Source of the DNA: Phycisphaerales bacterium
GTDB taxonomy: Bacteria; Planctomycetota; Phycisphaerae; Phycisphaerales; UBA1924
Assembly (NCBI GenBank): GCA_003511945.1
Contig: DOJA01000362.1
Location: 1 to 10,919, forward strand
Reading direction: 5' to 3'
DNA length: 10,919 nucleotides
This document shows positions 5,558-10,901 of this stretch, in pieces (the first letter of the stretch is position 1; every line of letters begins with the position of its first letter). The position numbers and the translations under genes are program-made. The notes beneath the pieces are model-generated. The model did no database searches. It saw only the letters and a list, made by a program, of their open reading frames with translations, and was not told where the DNA came from.

Positions 5558-6364
5558 ATGACCTGCCATCGCGTGCGCGAATCGATCTTTGAGCTCGGAC
5601 GCATCAGCACCGACCGGTCCATCACCAACACCACGCTCCTCCGGCGCCTCGCCGATGTTCTGGCGGACACGCTCGGGGTCGAGATCGCGGGGCTGGCGGT
5701 CTTCGAGTCCGGAGTCGCATCGGGGAGCACCGCGTGCTATGTGCGCGGCCCCTGGAAGATGGACGAGTCCGCCCGGTTCAGCGAGGAGTCGTTCTGGGCC
5801 GTCCAGGATCGCAATCTGGCCGAGCGGCTGGAGGGGCTCCGGCGGGGGCGACTGCACCACCGCCCGGACCTGCTCTCCCCCGGCGTGCCGACCCGCATGG
5901 GCTCGGGCCGGGGCGGGGCGCTGCCCGCCGCCGCCCCGCTCGAGGACCAGGCGGTCGCGCTGTTCCAACGGACCGACGGGGCGGAACTGCTCATCGGGAT
6001 CAACTCGCTGGACGGGAGCGGGCAGCTGTCGCACACGGTCCTGGCGCGGGCGGGGGCGCTCATGCCCTTCGTGGCCCGCTGCTGGGCGACGGTCTGGCGT
6101 CGGGAGCCGGCGTGGATGCGGGACCTCAAGCCCGCGGCGCGCCGGGTCCTGGAGTGCCTCCTGGAGGGCATGGACGACGCGCAGATCGCTGACCACACCG
6201 GGCTCTCCTACCACAGCGTCCGGGCTCATTTGAAGCGGTTCTTCCGCGACGCGGATGTGCGCAGCCGTCTGCACCTGATGCAGCAGTGCGCCTGCCGTGC
6301 CGCGGAGGGCTCGCTGGTCGAGTCGCCCGTCGATCTCTCGACGGACGAAGCGGCGGTGGCGTAG
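5558..6364 (+). CDS. LuxR-type helix-turn-helix transcriptional regulator
   Basis: The 268-residue protein ends in a LuxR/GerE-type DNA-binding domain at about 189-241. LKPAARRVLECLLEGMDDAQ is followed by IADHTGLSYHSVRAHLKRFF and DVRSRLHLM, matching the usual L-(T/S)-x-R-E-x-x-V-L, (E/Q)IA-x-x-L-x-(L/I)S-x-x-(T/S)V-(R/K)-x-H and V-x-(S/N)R-x-x-L positions. The glutamate normally found in the first helix (REREVL) is changed (AARRVL). Residues 1-185 have no receiver domain; their hydrophobic strands and helices (LGVEIAGLAVFE, AELLIGIN) suggest a GAF- or PAS-like sensor, which is inference. There is no signal peptide or membrane segment. The start is ATG 5558, since AAGAGGTG lies 6 bases upstream; an ATG at 5504 in the same frame adds 18 residues without a better site. 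A 500-base gene-free region precedes it and a hairpin follows the stop. Its target is unknown. Confidence 0.8.
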   Translation: MTCHRVRESIFELGRISTDRSITNTTLLRRLADVLADTLGVEIAGLAVFESGVASGSTACYVRGPWKMDESARFSEESFWAVQDRNLAERLEGLRRGRLHHRPDLLSPGVPTRMGSGRGGALPAAAPLEDQAVALFQRTDGAELLIGINSLDGSGQLSHTVLARAGALMPFVARCWATVWRREPAWMRDLKPAARRVLECLLEGMDDAQIADHTGLSYHSVRAHLKRFFRDADVRSRLHLMQQCACRAAEGSLVESPVDLSTDEAAVA

Positions 6365-6366
6365 AG

Positions 6367-6399
6367 CGCCTCGTCCGCTGCGGCGGACGACTTGAGGCG
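6367..6399 (+). terminator. Terminator-like hairpin after the LuxR-type gene (no T run)
   Basis: CGTCCGC (6372-6378) pairs with GCGGACG (6383-6389) around TGCG, and CGCCT (6367-6371) with AGGCG (6395-6399) extends the stem across a bulge. It begins three bases after the TAG stop. Because no U-tract follows, it may stabilise the 3' end more than it terminates. Confidence 0.45.
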
Positions 6400-6543
6400 G
6401 GGTGGAGAGAGGCCGGCGGGCGAGTGAATCGCCCTCCTGGGGCAGCCAGCGCAAGCGGCCCAGCCCATTGCCCACGCGAGCGGGCGCTCAGGATGGCGCG
6501 CCAGCCGGTCGACCGGCCCGATGCGCCCGAACAGGAGTCGCCC

Positions 6544-6549
6544 TATTCT
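6544..6549 (+). promoter_or_regulatory. Predicted -10 box for the omega-amidase gene, apparently leaderless
   Basis: TATTCT ends 9 bases before GTG 6559, the position at which the protein begins to match its family. This supports initiation almost at the start codon. No good -35 box was seen. Confidence 0.45.
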
Positions 6550-6558
6550 ATCTGCTCC

Positions 6559-7380
6559 GTGCGCGCGCACCTGGTCCAGTTCGACATCGCCTGGGAGAAC
6601 AAGCCCGCCAACCACAGGGCCGCGGGCGCCATGATCGCCTCGGCCCGCACGGAAGAGGGCGACCTGGTCCTCCTCCCCGAGATGTTCGACACCGGGTTCT
6701 CGCTCAATGTGGAGCGCACCGCGGACGAGGACGGGGCTTCGGCATCGTTTCTTTCAGAAGCCGCCGCGCGACACCGTGTGTTCGTGGCTGCGAGCATCAC
6801 CGTGCGCCACGAGAGGAGTACGGCCCGCAACCGGGCGCTCGTCTTCGCGCCCGACGGCACGCTCGCGGGGCAATACGACAAGATGCACCCGTTCTCGTTC
6901 GGGCGAGAGGGGGAGCGATTCAGCCGCGGGGAGCAGCCCACGACATTCGAGTGGCGCGCGCCGGGCGGGGCGCTGCGCGTCTGCCCGACGGTGTGCTACG
7001 ACCTGCGATTTCCGGAACTGTTCCGACGCGGGCTGACGATGGGGGCGGGGGCGTTCGTCGTCGTGGCGAACTGGCCCGCGGAACGATCGGCGCACTGGCG
7101 GGCGCTGCTGGTGGCCCGGGCCATCGAGAACCAGGCGTTCGTGTTCGGCGTCAACCGCAGCGGCACGGACCCGCACCTGCGCTACGCCGGGGGCTCCATC
7201 GCGGTGGATCCGCGCGGGCGGGTGCTGGGGGAGGCGGGAGATGCGCCCCAGGTGCTCTCCGTGGGCGTCGAACCGGCGGCCGTCTCGGACTGGCGGGGGG
7301 CCTTCCCGGCCTGGCGAGACCTCCACCCCGGGCTTCGACCGAGCGCGTCCAATCCGTCGGAAACCGGCTTTTCGGGTTGA
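6559..7380 (+). CDS. Carbon-nitrogen hydrolase, YafV/omega-amidase type
   Basis: The 273-residue protein belongs to the nitrilase superfamily. The Glu-Lys-Cys triad is visible: Glu41 in LLPEMFDTGFS, Lys108 in YDKMHPFSFGREGE, and Cys146 in VCPTVCYDLRFPELFR. PEMFDTGF and the His-Phe region after the lysine are characteristic of the YafV branch, whose members hydrolyse 2-oxoglutaramate and 2-oxosuccinamate to 2-oxoacids and ammonia in the methionine-salvage and glutamine-transaminase pathways. The start chosen is GTG 6559 (MRAHLVQFDIAWENKPAN), because homologues begin just before this strand and a -10 box sits 9 bases upstream. An ATG at 6493 in frame would add 22 residues of low-complexity sequence with no good ribosome site. 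Its stop codon overlaps the -35 box of the following RNA promoter. A substrate other than omega-amides is possible. Confidence 0.88.
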   Translation: MRAHLVQFDIAWENKPANHRAAGAMIASARTEEGDLVLLPEMFDTGFSLNVERTADEDGASASFLSEAAARHRVFVAASITVRHERSTARNRALVFAPDGTLAGQYDKMHPFSFGREGERFSRGEQPTTFEWRAPGGALRVCPTVCYDLRFPELFRRGLTMGAGAFVVVANWPAERSAHWRALLVARAIENQAFVFGVNRSGTDPHLRYAGGSIAVDPRGRVLGEAGDAPQVLSVGVEPAAVSDWRGAFPAWRDLHPGLRPSASNPSETGFSG

Positions 7381-7404
7381 CGGGGCCGGATTCTCGGGTA
7401 GTCT
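7377..7404 (+). promoter_or_regulatory. Strong sigma70-like promoter P1, upstream of a structured RNA
   Basis: TTGACG (7377-7382) and TAGTCT (7399-7404) are 16 bases apart. The -35 box overlaps the TGA stop of the omega-amidase gene. Initiation is expected near 7411. No protein gene follows on this strand for more than 2.5 kb. Confidence 0.65.
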
Positions 7405-7410
7405 GACAGT

Positions 7411-7828
7411 GTTGAGTGTCTCCCCGGCTGGCCGAAAGGCGGGCCGGGTCGGAGTGAAGGGAAGCGCCTCCTCCGCACAATCAAGACGAAAGCCCCGACG
7501 GACCGCTCGTCGGGCGACGCGTGCTGACTCCTCCGTGGCGGCCGCTGGCTGGGCTTGGTTTCGACCAACTGCCTGCCGGCAATGAGCCACGGATTCCCTG
7601 TGCTCGCTTCGCCGGTGGTAAATCATCGGCGAAGTGATTCCTTGCCCCGGATTGCTGGATCGGGGCGAGGGGGGTTCGGGGGAGCCCTCCTCGCGACGAG
7701 AGATCAAGCCGCGGTGGGAGAGAGCTGCGGCGGAGAGAGTTGAGTCCCCGCTGCATGTCGGTGGGAAGCGCCGACGACAACCCATATCGACACGCGCCGG
7801 TGTTGGTCGCCCGGCTGCTGTCCTTTTT
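7411..7828 (+). ncRNA. Candidate structured non-coding RNA 1 (about 420 nt, family not recognised)
   Basis: The stretch has no convincing protein gene but a chain of stable hairpins that account for much of its length. 7424-7433 pairs with 7438-7447 under a GAAA tetraloop, with one G-G mismatch. 7494-7500 pairs with 7508-7514 (7 perfect pairs). 7532-7539 pairs with 7586-7593 (8 perfect pairs) and encloses GCTGGC/GCCGGC and TTGGT-TTCG-ACCAA. 7604-7618 pairs with 7623-7637 (15 pairs, three of them G-T, TAAA loop). 7640-7649 pairs with 7661-7670. A GC hairpin at 7667-7692 competes with the last one. The GAAA and TTCG tetraloops are typical of real RNA folds. The 5' end follows promoter P1; the 3' end is uncertain and is placed at a five-T run (7824-7828) after a weak GCCGG/CCGGC hairpin. 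The signature cores of RNase P RNA (GAGGAAAGTCC, ACAGAA) and a tmRNA TPsiC arm were not found. It may act in trans or be read through into the second RNA. Confidence 0.5.
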
Positions 7829-7840
7829 GGATAATCCCCC

Positions 7841-7868
7841 TTGACCTCGGGGGGGGCCGATGTACATT
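7841..7868 (+). promoter_or_regulatory. Strong sigma70-like promoter P2, upstream of a second structured RNA
   Basis: TTGACC (7841-7846) and TACATT (7863-7868) are separated by 16 bases that include a run of eight G. A run of five C flanks the -35 box on the other side, so C and G tracts bracket it. Initiation is expected near 7875. Confidence 0.7.
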
Positions 7869-7874
7869 GACTGC

Positions 7875-8069
7875 GACAGACGGTGCAGCACAGGGTCACC
7901 GTCGGACTTGGCCCGGCGACTTGCTCGCTGGATGATTCGAGTCCCTATCTGGTTCCGTGCGGCCGGGAAACCGGTCCTCGGGCCTTACCGGGCCTGTCCG
8001 TACGCCCACCAAACTGCCACATTGAGGAGTCACCCAGCGGCCCGGTGAGAACCGGGTCGCTGGGTTTTT
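7875..8069 (+). ncRNA. Candidate structured non-coding RNA 2 (about 195 nt, family not recognised)
   Basis: A clear promoter and a clear intrinsic terminator bound a segment with no credible protein gene. Predicted stems: GACGGTG (7879-7885) with CACCGTC (7897-7903); 7904-7910 with 7938-7944, enclosing CCGGCGA (7913-7919) with TCGCTGG (7925-7931); GGCCGG (7961-7966) with CCGGTC (7971-7976) under a GAAA tetraloop; and the terminator stem. The size suits 6S RNA, but I could not build the single rod with a central bubble expected of 6S. The SRP Alu/S-domain motifs and common riboswitch cores are also absent. As no plus-strand gene follows until 10020, it is not an ordinary mRNA leader. It is likely a stand-alone small RNA of unknown family. 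Confidence 0.6.
8032..8069 (+). terminator. Intrinsic terminator of RNA 2
   Basis: ACCCAGCGGCCCGGT (8032-8046) pairs fully with 8051-8065 around a GAGA loop, with one G-T pair, and the stem runs into five T. This is a textbook rho-independent terminator and the strongest in the window. It also ends plus-strand transcription before the convergent thioredoxin-like gene. Confidence 0.9.
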
Positions 8070-8227
8070 GTTCGCTTCGAGCGCCGCCGCTGCCGCCCGG
8101 TTGGCGGGCCGCGCGCTTCCGCCGCCAAGGCCCAGGACGAGAGGACGAGAGGACGCAGAGGGGGCCATGGGTGACGGGCGGGCCGCCCGTCCCACCGGAG
8201 CAGAAGGGGCCGCTCAGCGCGCGGCGT
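8070..8227. other. Intergenic spacer between RNA 2 and the thioredoxin-like gene
   Basis: No gene was seen. It contains a short direct repeat (GACGAGAG twice, then GACGCAGAG, around 8137-8161), probably low-complexity sequence, and a hairpin at 8173-8191 listed separately. Confidence 0.6.
8173..8191 (-). terminator. Terminator-like hairpin downstream of the thioredoxin-like gene
   Basis: GACGGGC and GCCCGTC pair perfectly around a five-base loop, about 36 bases beyond the stop at 8228 on the minus strand. No T run follows, so termination efficiency is doubtful. Confidence 0.4.
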
Positions 8228-8800
8228 TCAGTCCCCGTGCTTCTGGCGGAGGCGGGTGGAGAGCCGCAGCAGCAGGTGGACCCGTTCGAACTCGTTGAGC
8301 CAGTCCTGAAGGGTGGCCGCCATCTCCTCCGGGTCGAGCGGAGCGCCGGGGAGCGGGCAGGAGGGTCCCAGCTGGCGCTGGGCGACGGCCCGGTAGCGGC
8401 TCAGGGTCCGGTCGCCGGCCAGGGCGACGGCCTCGTAGTCCTCAGCCATAAAGATGACGACGGGGACGCGACGCCCGCCGCAGATTGTGACACGCTCCGC
8501 GAGATCGGCGTGCTCGTCGCGGTCGACAAAGCGCAGGTCGATGCGGCCCGGGTTGGCCTCGGCGATGCGGGCGATCAAGGGGCACTGCTGGACGCAGTCG
8601 CCGCACCAGACGCCGGAGGAGACGAGGACCTTGATGTCGCGCTCGAAGGCGCCGACGAGTTGCCGCTGGGCGGTCGTGAGCGTGGCCTGTTCATAGACCC
8701 GGCGCCAGGAGTCCTGCTGGGAGGTGTTGCCGGAGCGGACATACTCGGGGTAGGGCAGGGCGGCGTTGAACTTCTGGTGCAGGAAGTCGGTGGGGAGCAT
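8228..8800 (-). CDS. Thioredoxin-fold protein with WCGDC active site
   Basis: The 190-residue protein carries SSGVWCGDCVQQCP, with Cys66 and Cys69 as a CxxC redox pair. The strand before it (DIKVLVSSG) and the RVPVVIF strand with the cis-proline Pro113 complete the thioredoxin signature. WCGDC, in place of the classical WCGPC, occurs in a subgroup of bacterial thioredoxin-family proteins of about this length. There is no signal peptide, so it probably acts as a cytoplasmic disulfide reductase; its partner is unknown. The N-terminal 50 residues (FLHQKFNAALPYPEYV onward) are helical and lie before the thioredoxin core. An additional Cys73 follows the motif. ATG 8800 has no Shine-Dalgarno and lies at the end of a C/T-rich leader. 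It is 135 bases downstream of ruvB on the same strand and is probably cotranscribed or separated by a Rho-dependent stop. Confidence 0.85.
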   Translation of the reverse strand: MLPTDFLHQKFNAALPYPEYVRSGNTSQQDSWRRVYEQATLTTAQRQLVGAFERDIKVLVSSGVWCGDCVQQCPLIARIAEANPGRIDLRFVDRDEHADLAERVTICGGRRVPVVIFMAEDYEAVALAGDRTLSRYRAVAQRQLGPSCPLPGAPLDPEEMAATLQDWLNEFERVHLLLRLSTRLRQKHGD

Positions 8801-8820
8801 GGTGTGGGGGAGATCTGTGG

Positions 8821-8886
8821 GAGGGGTGGTGCGGAGGAAAGCGGGAAGCGAGGGAGCGGGAGAACGAGAAGATAGGAGGGAGACAG
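8821..8886 (-). promoter_or_regulatory. C/U-rich, G-poor tract between ruvB and the thioredoxin-like gene (possible Rho loading site)
   Basis: On the plus strand 57 of these 66 bases are purines. The minus-strand transcript leaving ruvB would therefore be almost all C and U, with only six G. Such C-rich, G-poor RNA is the kind bound by Rho factor. It could attenuate ruvB read-through or regulate the downstream gene. Simple compositional bias is the alternative. Confidence 0.35.
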
Positions 8887-8935
8887 ATTCAACCGCAGCG
8901 CGGGATGGTCCTATTCCTGGAGTCCTTGGCGCTGC

Positions 8936-9976
8936 TCACTCTCCCCCGAACAGCGCCCCCTCGGCGCTCACGGCTTCCGGCGCCGGCACGCCGATGTAGG
9001 CGGCGCCGCCCTCGGTGAGGGAGCGCCCCCGGCGCGTGCGGGCCAAGAAGCCGACCTGCAGCAGGAAGGGCTCGACGACATCCTCCAGGGTGCCCGCGTC
9101 GTCGCCCATGGTGGCGGCGATCGCCTCCAGCCCGACCGGGCCGCCCTTGTAGGTGGTGCCGATGACCTTCAGGTACGCACGGTCGAGGGCGTCCAGCCCC
9201 AGCGCGTCGACGCCTTCGAGCGCGAGGGCCTCGTCCACCGTGCGCTCGGCGATCGTTCCCCCGGCGCGGACCTGGGCGAAGTCGCGCACACGCCGAAGGA
9301 GGCGGTTGGCGATGCGGGGCGTGCCCCGGCTGCGTCGGGCGATCGCCAGCAGCGCCTTCTCGGCGGCGGGGATCTCGAGCAGCCCGGCGCTGCGGATCAG
9401 GATTTCGAGCAGTTCCTCGGGGGGGTAGTACTTCAGGTGGTGCACCAGCCCGAAGCGGGAGCGGAGCGGGGCGCTCATGAGCCCGGCCCGGGTCGTGGCG
9501 CCGATGAGCGTGAAGGGCTTGAGGCGAAGGGTGACGGTGCGGGCGCTGAGCCCGGAATCGACGGCGACATCGATCCGTCCGTCCTCCATCGCGGGGTAGA
9601 TGAACTCCTCGACCGCGATGGGGAGGCGGTGGATCTCATCGATGAAGAGGACATCGTTCTCGCGGAGTTTGGTGAGGGCTCCGACCAGGTCGCTGCCCCG
9701 GGTGATGGCCGGGCCGCTGGTGGCGTGGACGCTGGAGCCCATCTCGGAGGCGATGACATGGGCGAGGGTGGTCTTGCCCAGCCCGGGCGGGCCGTGCAGG
9801 AGGATGTGCTCGACGCACTCGCTGCGCTGGCGGGCGGCCTGGATCGTGATGCGCAGGCGTTCGATGAGTTCGGACTGGCCGACATACTCCGCGATGTCGC
9901 GCGGGCGGAGGGACCAGTTGGCGCGGTCCTCCTCCGGGGTGGTGGCGGTGGGCGCGATCCATCGCTGGGTGGCCAT
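8936..9976 (-). CDS. ruvB: Holliday junction branch-migration helicase subunit RuvB
   Basis: The 346-residue AAA+ ATPase forms hexameric motors that, with RuvA, drive branch migration of Holliday junctions during recombinational repair. Visible motifs: LRPRDIAEYVGQ (23-34), the family N-terminal signature; Walker A GPPGLGKT (62-69); the RuvB block SGPAITRGSDLVGALT (87-102); Walker B FIDEIHR (111-117); sensor 1 GATTR (159-163); the arginine-finger region LRSRFG (171-176); sensor 2 RGTPRIANRLLRRVRDFAQ (217-235); and the winged-helix domain with GGPVGLEAIA (278-287). Length is normal for the family. The start is ATG 9976 (MATQRW), with a TACACT box 9 bases upstream and no Shine-Dalgarno; a longer open frame to 10510 is the shadow of the MBL gene. 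ruvA and ruvC are not adjacent. Confidence 0.98.
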   Translation of the reverse strand: MATQRWIAPTATTPEEDRANWSLRPRDIAEYVGQSELIERLRITIQAARQRSECVEHILLHGPPGLGKTTLAHVIASEMGSSVHATSGPAITRGSDLVGALTKLRENDVLFIDEIHRLPIAVEEFIYPAMEDGRIDVAVDSGLSARTVTLRLKPFTLIGATTRAGLMSAPLRSRFGLVHHLKYYPPEELLEILIRSAGLLEIPAAEKALLAIARRSRGTPRIANRLLRRVRDFAQVRAGGTIAERTVDEALALEGVDALGLDALDRAYLKVIGTTYKGGPVGLEAIAATMGDDAGTLEDVVEPFLLQVGFLARTRRGRSLTEGGAAYIGVPAPEAVSAEGALFGGE

Positions 9977-9985
9977 GAACGGGTC

Positions 9986-9991
9986 AGTGTA
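9986..9991 (-). promoter_or_regulatory. Predicted -10 box of ruvB, apparently leaderless
   Basis: On the minus strand TACACT (9991-9986) ends 9 bases before ATG 9976, so the leader would be at most a few bases. No -35 box was recognised. Its upstream region overlaps that of the divergent hydrolase promoter. Confidence 0.5.
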
Positions 9992-10006
9992 CCCCAGGGG
10001 CGGCGG

Positions 10007-10012
10007 TACCAT
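10007..10012 (+). promoter_or_regulatory. Predicted -10 box of the MBL-fold hydrolase gene, apparently leaderless
   Basis: TACCAT ends 7 bases before ATG 10020, with no Shine-Dalgarno. It lies 15 bases from the divergent ruvB -10 box, so the two promoters must share or compete for their upstream contacts. Confidence 0.5.
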
Positions 10013-10019
10013 CGGGCGC

Positions 10020-10901
10020 ATGACGAGGTGGAACACGACGCTCCTCCGCTCCGGGCGGTTCTGGCTCGACGCGGGGTGCATGTTCGGGATCATCCCCCGC
10101 GTGGTGTGGATGAAGTGGTTCCCGGCGTCGGGGGACGGCGCGATTGATGCCGCCAACCGCATGCCGCTCCAGCAGAACGGGCTGCTGCTGGAGTCGGGCG
10201 GGCGGCTGGTGGTGGTGGAGGTGGGGATCGGCGACAAGTTCGGGGCGAAGGAAGCCGCGATGTACTCGCAGGCGTGCCGCCCGGACGGCCGGCCCCGCGC
10301 GGTGCACGATGCCCTCGCGGAGCATGGCGCACGCCCGGAGGATGTCAATGCGGTGATCGTCACCCACCTGCACTTTGACCACGCGGGCGGGCTGACGCGC
10401 CTGGACCCGGCCCATCCGGATCGGCCCCGCCTGACCTTCCCGAACGCGGAGATCTTCGTGCAGCGCCGCGAGATCGAGGACGCGCTCGCGGGGCGCTCAA
10501 CGATGAACAAGACCTACCTGCCCGGGCACCTGACGCCCGAGGTGCGCGAGCGGTTCCGCCCCGTCGATGGCGAGCGCGAGGTGCTGGCGGGGATCACCGT
10601 GTTCCCGACTCCGGGGCACACCTGGGGTCAGCAGTGCGTGCGGTTCGCCGACCGCAAGGGGCGCACGGTGTGCTTCGTGAATGATGTGATGCCCACCGCC
10701 CGTCACGCGAGGCCGACGACGAACCTGTCGTACGATGTCGAGCCCTACACCTCGATGCTCGAGCGCGCGAAGCTGCTGGAACGGGCGGAGCGGGAGCGCT
10801 GGACGCTGGTGCTCGACCACGAGGACGGGCACCCGGTGTTCACCGTCGGGCGCGACGCGGAGAACCCCAAGGCCCACGCTCTGGTGCGGGCGGAGTTGTA
10901 G
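10020..10901 (+). CDS. MBL-fold metallo-hydrolase
   Basis: The 293-residue protein has the metallo-beta-lactamase fold. THLHFDHAGG (115-124) is the HxHxDH motif (His116, His118, Asp120, His121). FPTPGHTWGQ (195-204) gives metal ligand His200, VNDVMP (220-225) the bridging Asp222, and LDHED (265-269) the last ligand His267. The PTPGHT-x-G-(H/Q) spacing and the overall length place it with the quorum-quenching-lactonase-like and general MBL hydrolases, not true beta-lactamases; the substrate cannot be told from sequence. There is no signal peptide, so it should be cytoplasmic. ATG 10020 is chosen because it immediately follows a -10 box and starts the conserved N-terminal strand; the frame is open much further upstream only as the shadow of ruvB. 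It is divergent from ruvB with 43 bases between the start codons. Confidence 0.9.
   Translation: MTRWNTTLLRSGRFWLDAGCMFGIIPRVVWMKWFPASGDGAIDAANRMPLQQNGLLLESGGRLVVVEVGIGDKFGAKEAAMYSQACRPDGRPRAVHDALAEHGARPEDVNAVIVTHLHFDHAGGLTRLDPAHPDRPRLTFPNAEIFVQRREIEDALAGRSTMNKTYLPGHLTPEVRERFRPVDGEREVLAGITVFPTPGHTWGQQCVRFADRKGRTVCFVNDVMPTARHARPTTNLSYDVEPYTSMLERAKLLERAERERWTLVLDHEDGHPVFTVGRDAENPKAHALVRAEL

Noticed and set aside
3251..6475. Very long open frame (over 1000 codons) on the minus strand across enolase and the LuxR-type gene
   Set aside because: It lies antisense to enolase and the regulator, whose plus-strand frames match known families throughout. GC-rich codon bias leaves the opposite frame free of stops. 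The translation is Arg/Gly/Val/Leu-rich with no motif.
7411..7828. RNA 1 as RNase P RNA or tmRNA
   Set aside because: The length fits, but the conserved RNase P cores (GAGGAAAGTCC-like and ACAGAA-like) are absent. Although GGTTTCGAC at 7557-7565 recalls the tmRNA 5' end, it sits in a simple TTCG-capped stem, and no TPsiC arm with CCA was found.
6754..7899. 381-codon minus-strand frame across the omega-amidase and RNA 1
   Set aside because: It is antisense to a confidently identified gene, and its translation shows no domain.
7930..7950. T-loop-like ATTCGAGTCCC, suggestive of a tRNA
   Set aside because: The flanking bases cannot form the five-pair T stem, and no cloverleaf can be drawn around it.
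7860..8048. 62-codon frame beginning with ATG 7860
   Set aside because: The start codon lies upstream of the predicted transcript start and touches the -10 box. The stop is inside the terminator stem, and the translation has no resemblance to any family.
7875..8069. RNA 2 as 6S RNA or SRP RNA
   Set aside because: The size is right for 6S, but the 5' and 3' ends do not pair into a long rod and several separate stems form instead. The SRP GGAAGGAAGCAGCC-like loop is missing. A covariance-model search could still overturn this.
8137..8161. Short tandem repeat GACGAGAG
   Set aside because: Only two exact copies and one degenerate copy in purine-rich sequence. Not a CRISPR or satellite array; likely low complexity.
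7883..8875. 330-codon plus-strand frame across RNA 2 and antisense to the thioredoxin-like gene
   Set aside because: It runs through the strong terminator at 8032-8069 and most of it mirrors the minus-strand thioredoxin-like gene. No family resemblance.
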